Below, one piece after another: positions 26,878-30,489 of a DNA stretch of 30,489 nucleotides; the first letter of the stretch is position 1; each line of letters opens with the position of its first letter. Source of the DNA: a virus; IMG/VR virus record IMGVR_UViG_3300014720_003420, positions 1 through 30,489 of that record; one strand, given 5' to 3'. Under the pieces are notes generated by a model that did not search any database, was not told the origin of the DNA, and saw only the letters and a list, made by a program, of their open reading frames with translations. Position numbers and translations under genes: made by a program.

Positions 26878-27673
26878 AATTTTCAAACTCCTTATGTCTG
26901 CATACGTAGCGTGTCACAGATTTCCAATATTCACCTTGATAGACAAACAATTCGCTAAGTCGCTTACCTCCTATTGTGTGTAAAGATTTACTGGTTTTAC
27001 TGTCTACCATTATAGCAACATGATGAGTTTGAGTACCTTGTAAATTCATTAAAATTGCGTCATTATTCTGTATTGGTTCGTCGTATTCTAGTTTCCTAAA
27101 TCCAGCTTTACTAAAGTTATTTTCAAATAAATCCCAGTCTGGTGACAAGGTTTCCTCCACTGCTACACCTCTTACAAATTCTGGTATCTCTATACCTAAA
27201 TAATAGCCATAATAAGCCCTAAACAAAGAATAACAATCTGACCGGTTGTACGCAAAAGGCCACTTTAAGTAGTAGTCTAAATCTTTTGGACTGTATTTAT
27301 TTGGCACTAACGGAAAAGGATATAAATTGCTAGGGTCAAACCCGTCCCACCCATCAAACTCAGTGTGATATAACAAATAAGCCGTTTTAGATGCTTTACT
27401 GTTGGCAATGTCTATAGCACCTAATATGCTAGGTTGCGTATCGCTCCAGTGTGAATGATAAACCGCTTTAATGATTGCATCTTCGTGTGTATCTAAAATA
27501 GAGTCTACTTCGTCTGGGCTAATAACAAAACTCTCGGTAGGATTTTCGGCAGCGTTTAAACATGGTATAACCAACTCTTGTTCATTATATAGCAGCACTA
27601 ATCCACAAGACTCTTGTTTGGGAGTTTTCTGGCATTCGGTTTTTATAGTTTCTTTGGTTTCTGTGGTAATCAT
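26813..27673 (-). CDS. Tail-tip peptidase, lambda gpK-like (JAB/MPN plus NlpC/P60)
   Basis: Two-domain protein as in lambda gpK. The N-terminal JAB/MPN metallopeptidase domain shows ESCGL (Glu21), then HSH (73-75) and Asp88; the position where a JAMM Ser is expected (85) is Gly. The C-terminal NlpC/P60 domain has the Cys147 nucleophile in SDCYSL and a candidate His218 in THHVAIMVD. In phages this protein helps the tail tip form and probably cuts peptidoglycan during DNA entry. The gene starts in an ATGA overlap with the M-like gene, so it is translated by coupling. A 25-residue tail after the NlpC domain is encoded by the stretch shared with the next gene. Confidence 0.9.
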   Translation of the reverse strand: MITTETKETIKTECQKTPKQESCGLVLLYNEQELVIPCLNAAENPTESFVISPDEVDSILDTHEDAIIKAVYHSHWSDTQPSILGAIDIANSKASKTAYLLYHTEFDGWDGFDPSNLYPFPLVPNKYSPKDLDYYLKWPFAYNRSDCYSLFRAYYGYYLGIEIPEFVRGVAVEETLSPDWDLFENNFSKAGFRKLEYDEPIQNNDAILMNLQGTQTHHVAIMVDSKTSKSLHTIGGKRLSELFVYQGEYWKSVTRYVCRHKEFENYGESRVDTRDNGTMQFKFLRL

Positions 27674-28428
27674 ATAAACAATATAGATAGTGGCGGATTT
27701 ACGTTATTATAAATGCTTAGTTCAAATGCTTTTTTACTAAGTGTGGCTGTTGGGTCTGTAAAAATAGTTTTGTCACCTACTAATGCAATTTCTATGGCAT
27801 CAAATAATGTATTTTGACCTTGCGGAAAATTGATAAATCCGCTTGGAAACGCATTGCCTTGAAAATCACTAGCAACTGCTTTTGTAGCTCCGTTAATTTG
27901 ACTTCCAGTAACAAACCATGGAATTAATCGTTGAGACGTATTTCCGTATCTAATGACATAAAATACGCATGTAGTCGTATTTGTAATACTAGAAAAATAC
28001 GCAAACTGAAACCATACTGTTAAATCAGTAACTAGAGAGACATCTGTTCGTGGTACTGCCAAATTATTTCTAATCTTGCTAGTAACAATTTTATTAGATA
28101 CAGACGAATATACCTGCCCGTTAAACACACCGCTAGGCGTAACAGTCCAATCGCTTACTAAAGAACATTGTTTTAAATTTTGTCCAGTAGGTGACCACAG
28201 AAAGTTAGTATTAACGTAATTACGTAAGTTAATTAATAAAGTGTCTAATTGACTTTTAGGCATTACTGGACTGCTAACATCCCATTCCGATATTGGCTCC
28301 AACCCTTTGTTTTGAACTTGAGTGTAGTTATCTCCTAATTGCGTGGTCAGTCTAGGTAAAAATGTGCGCTGACTCACATTCCAAAGCGGACTTAATTCTA
28401 ATGTTGGTAGCCAATATGATTGTGTCAT
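27670..28428 (-). CDS. Minor tail protein, lambda gpM-like N-domain with an added C-terminal domain (252 aa)
   Basis: Residues about 20-105 match the lambda gpM family: PRLTTQLGDNYTQ (family form GDGYSQ), then a stretch ending in FLWSPTG, then SDWTVTPSG. Lambda gpM is 109 residues, so the 140 residues after this domain are an extension. The extension is rich in Ser, Thr, Asn and aromatic residues and looks beta-rich, as in receptor-binding or carbohydrate-binding domains; that reading is inferred. The start overlaps the previous stop as TAATG, with GGAG 8 nt before the ATG. Confidence 0.8.
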   Translation of the reverse strand: MTQSYWLPTLELSPLWNVSQRTFLPRLTTQLGDNYTQVQNKGLEPISEWDVSSPVMPKSQLDTLLINLRNYVNTNFLWSPTGQNLKQCSLVSDWTVTPSGVFNGQVYSSVSNKIVTSKIRNNLAVPRTDVSLVTDLTVWFQFAYFSSITNTTTCVFYVIRYGNTSQRLIPWFVTGSQINGATKAVASDFQGNAFPSGFINFPQGQNTLFDAIEIALVGDKTIFTDPTATLSKKAFELSIYNNVNPPLSILFI

Positions 28429-28967
28429 TATGCCGCTCCCGTATAATATCCGACTGAATATACTATAGCATTAGCGGTTGTAGCTTGTAGATTAAAGGCT
28501 GTGTTAGCGGTTAGTGCTAACTCTCGCCTTTCTGGAAAAGTTACGCTATAAACGCTGTTTTGCGGTAACACAATACTTAATATTGTAGTAGTTCCAGACC
28601 TAACGTTTATAGTAGTTGTAGTAGCGTCAATATTTTGAAAGATTAAATGCGTTATATATACAGCAGTGTTTGACGTTACTGGCGCAGCTACAATATCTGT
28701 TCCAGTAGTATTGGCTAAAGTTGCATTGCTGTAAACTATAGCCGGTCTAGTAAAGGCATTTAAAAACCGTTTAAACAAAGATATAAGGCTAAAAGAGCCA
28801 GTATTACTAGTGGCTGCGGTATCTGCTTGTAGTCCAACAGCACTCAATTCTGTGTTGACTACAGAAACCGTAAAAACATCTGGACTAGCTGTTGTACCTG
28901 CACTGCTTGCAGTTATATCCCTTTGCCTAACGTTACCCGTTCCGTCTACATAAGCAATTGAAGCCAT
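28428..28967 (-). CDS. Probable virion structural protein (179 aa)
   Basis: Not recognised by family. It is Thr, Ala, Ser and Asn rich, with few charges, and has repeated beta-strand patterns (VYITHLIFQN, TINVRSGTTTILSIVLP), as in small tail-fibre, tail-tip or decoration proteins. The start is set by AGGAG 7 nt upstream of ATG 28967; the frame is open further upstream through the structured leader, but that part has different composition and no ribosome site. It is the first gene after a 187-nt gap in the tail-tip operon and may be made in greater amount from its own promoter. Confidence 0.75.
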   Translation of the reverse strand: MASIAYVDGTGNVRQRDITASSAGTTASPDVFTVSVVNTELSAVGLQADTAATSNTGSFSLISLFKRFLNAFTRPAIVYSNATLANTTGTDIVAAPVTSNTAVYITHLIFQNIDATTTTINVRSGTTTILSIVLPQNSVYSVTFPERRELALTANTAFNLQATTANAIVYSVGYYTGAA

Positions 28968-29154
28968 ATTAATCTCCTGTTCCCTATTTGATGGTGTGCC
29001 ATTTGATTTTCCGGCACATCTATACAGATTGTCACCTTTCTGCTTACTCCCGGTTAAGAGAGTCTTTCTACTTGGACACCAAGTAATCCCGCCCGAACTG
29101 CGGTACAATGTTATTGTAGCACAGATTTCTGGTTTCGGAAATCCTTTCAAACAT
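28968..29154 (-). promoter_or_regulatory. Structured leader with a possible promoter inside the tail-tip operon
   Basis: This is the only sizeable gap in the operon and is less AT-rich than its surroundings. On the minus strand an extended -10 (TGCTACAAT, 29121-29113) lies within an inverted repeat (TACAAT/ATTGTA); no good -35 is seen. Downstream are a 7-bp hairpin with a 3-nt loop (TACTTGG/CCAAGTA, 29069-29085), a hairpin ACTCTC-TTAACC-GGGAGT, and GTGCC/GGCAC. GATTTC/GAAATC (29124-29143) lies just after the previous stop but lacks a T run. The block TTAACCGGGAGTAAG-CAGAAAGG (29057-29035) recurs in parts before the tape measure. Confidence 0.5.
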
Positions 29155-29601
29155 CTAAAAATCTATAGCAAATATTAACGAATTACTTCTATCAGAAAAT
29201 ACTAATGCACCTGAAACACCTTGTGCAAAAGACTCAACCCAATCAGAGGTAGTACCACCAAATACAACTGTTCTTATGCGCACAAAATAAGTTGAAAAAG
29301 CGATATTAGGAAAAGTCATAAAAGTATCTTTTACTCTTGTGCGTAAATTCCACTCTTGATTCTCTCCACTTTTAACTTCTAGATCATAACCGATAGTCCA
29401 TGGGCTTTTGGTGGTAATTCCGTCTTGTGTAATAGTTGGAGCATCCCAATTTACATCTAAATTATATAACTTAACTGAATTTTGCGCAACAGCTGCGGTA
29501 AGTGTAGGTATATACCTACGCGAAGTTTTTATATTTGTAACTCCTAAACTTGGTGTTGGTGCAGCTATTCTTTCTGGTAGTGGATCAAATTCCCATGTCA
29601 T
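29155..29601 (-). CDS. Fibronectin-like domain protein, apparently the continuation of gpJ (148 aa)
   Basis: Begins MTWEFDPLPERIAAPTPSLGVTN, the kind of proline-rich joint followed by a fibronectin type III-like domain that continues the chain in lambda-type J proteins. Strands ending in YFVRIRTVVFGGTTSDW match the F-G region of such domains. Its ATG shares one base with the stop of the J-like gene (TAATG), giving tight coupling. It is therefore probably a tail-tip protein made as a separate chain that packs on the J hub. A sequencing frameshift or programmed frameshift that joins the two is also possible. It ends after one such domain. Confidence 0.7.
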   Translation of the reverse strand: MTWEFDPLPERIAAPTPSLGVTNIKTSRRYIPTLTAAVAQNSVKLYNLDVNWDAPTITQDGITTKSPWTIGYDLEVKSGENQEWNLRTRVKDTFMTFPNIAFSTYFVRIRTVVFGGTTSDWVESFAQGVSGALVFSDRSNSLIFAIDF

Positions 29602-30489
29602 TATAATAAACTCATTCCATCGATTAAATTATACTTGCTACTATTATACTCTACTGCTAGTATTTCGTGCATACCTTCTATAGAATCTTGTACTGGAGTC
29701 CGGTTAATTACTCTATAAATTGTATTAGACAATGTGCCACCTTGAATTATCCAATTAGACTCTGGTGGCGGAACATCAGCACTATTATTACCAAAGCCTG
29801 CTCCTGCTAAAAATACAGTAGTTAGATTATTACCACTGGTCATAATTTCTGCTTCTTTAACCTCAAATCTTAATTTCTGTTTTTGTGCAGGATCAGACAA
29901 GTTAGCACCTTGCTCTATTTGTGGTATTACTAACTTACTAGTTGTTACTGTAATTTTATAAGTTGTACCAGCTGCTAAATCTACTGGACTATCTAGTGTT
30001 ACTGAATTTTGAGTTGCAGATTTAATAATGCCCGCATATCTAGCAGCTGTTCTTTTAGAATCGTATATACGTATTAAGTCACCTGGTTTTACGTAAGCTG
30101 CAAAGGCTCTAGCTTTAAAAGTTACAGATTCTTGCTCCATTCTATTAGTTAAAAGTGCTGCAACACCTGCTCGTCTAGCTTGTCCTCTAGAGCTACATGC
30201 TATAGCGTCTATTTCTAATTCTCTAACGCCCCATTTAGCCAGTCCAATTGGGTCTTCTACCACTTCTACAGCTTTTTTGTAAAAATCTAAAGGATTAAGA
30301 TAACTCACTACTGCTACAGTTTTTCTAGACTTTAATCCACTTCTACTATACGTAAAAGAACCCTCTTCTATGTCTGCTTGTGTAAATTGATGCACCACAC
30401 TACCACTAGCATCTGCCGCAAAAGACACTACTCCAGCTTGCCAGTAAGCAAAGCCTCTAAATATTGATACTAGGTTTTGTATAACCTGA
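29601..30489 (-). CDS. Tip attachment protein, lambda gpJ-like (partial, 5' end beyond the window)
   Basis: Central hub and host-specificity protein of the tail tip. Visible landmarks in family order: FRGFAYWQAGVV, FTYSRSGLKSRKTVAVVSYLNP, a KWGVREL.IDAIACSSRGQARRAG stretch, VKPGDLIRIYD, and an end domain with NTIYRVINRTP and EYNSSKYNLIDG. The frame is open through the right edge, so the GTG at 30428 is not the real start; about 295 residues are seen of a protein that is usually near 1000. The chain stops directly after the last hub domain, where lambda J continues into fibronectin domains; those appear in the next gene. Confidence 0.9.
   Translation of the reverse strand, partial: QVIQNLVSIFRGFAYWQAGVVSFAADASGSVVHQFTQADIEEGSFTYSRSGLKSRKTVAVVSYLNPLDFYKKAVEVVEDPIGLAKWGVRELEIDAIACSSRGQARRAGVAALLTNRMEQESVTFKARAFAAYVKPGDLIRIYDSKRTAARYAGIIKSATQNSVTLDSPVDLAAGTTYKITVTTSKLVIPQIEQGANLSDPAQKQKLRFEVKEAEIMTSGNNLTTVFLAGAGFGNNSADVPPPESNWIIQGGTLSNTIYRVINRTPVQDSIEGMHEILAVEYNSSKYNLIDGMSLL

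Noticed and set aside
28428-28967. Variable protein of a diversity-generating retroelement
   Set aside because: No reverse transcriptase, template repeat or C-type lectin motif is seen.
29035-29110. A tRNA in the tail-tip leader
   Set aside because: A loop with TTAA and several stems can be drawn, but the anticodon stem does not pair properly and no T-arm consensus is present.
29124-29143. Rho-independent terminator after the fibronectin-like gene
   Set aside because: The GATTTC/GAAATC hairpin has a weak 6-bp stem and no T run on the transcribed side.
28968-29150. N-terminal extension of the structural protein through the leader
   Set aside because: The frame is open to an ATG at 29150, but the only good ribosome site precedes ATG 28967 and the extension has different composition.

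Overview
The window is part of a tailed-phage genome (free phage, prophage or phage-plasmid; the sequence does not say which). It is AT-rich, by eye about one third G+C, uses the standard code (TAA, TAG and TGA all end genes), and many genes carry good Shine-Dalgarno sites (AAGGAG type). The tail genes are lambda-like, so a long non-contractile, siphovirus-type tail is the natural reading. No integrase, rRNA, tRNA, capsid or terminase gene is visible. The host cannot be named with confidence; a cyanobacterium is a guess only.

Layout. (1) 171-18548, plus strand: one giant tape-measure gene of 6125 codons, filling 60% of the window, followed by a small membrane-protein gene (18578-19237). (2) 19234-19827, minus strand: a dCTP deaminase, tail to tail with the previous gene. 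(3) 19983-22001, plus strand: a probable replication module, a winged-helix protein and a small protein with helicase-loader-like character, each behind its own sigma70-type promoter. (4) 22002-25584, minus strand: a tight five-gene operon with an HTH protein, an unknown protein, a single-pass membrane protein, a polytopic membrane protein and a membrane-anchored HerA/FtsK-like ATPase. Its control region holds a palindrome between -35 and -10 and a 17-bp direct repeat in the leader. (5) 25740 to the right edge, minus strand: a tail-tip operon read right to left, in the order J (cut by the edge), a J-like fibronectin-type piece, a structural protein, M, K, a small membrane protein, L.

How it fits together. 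The tape measure sets tail length; J, M, K and L homologues build the tail tip at its end, with K carrying two peptidase domains and L four cysteines for a probable Fe-S cluster. Lambda has H-M-L-K-I-J on one strand; here the tip genes are on the other strand, in a changed order, with L and K swapped and J apparently split in two. The dCTP deaminase and the plus-strand pair serve nucleotide supply and DNA replication. The 22-25.6 kb membrane/ATPase operon does not belong to any standard tail, head or replication module and is the best candidate here for an undescribed system. The tape measure, by the usual scaling, predicts a tail of roughly 0.9 micrometre.

Several starts were moved from the longest open frame to a downstream ATG on Shine-Dalgarno, promoter or family evidence: 19827, 19983, 25584, 26877 and 28967.
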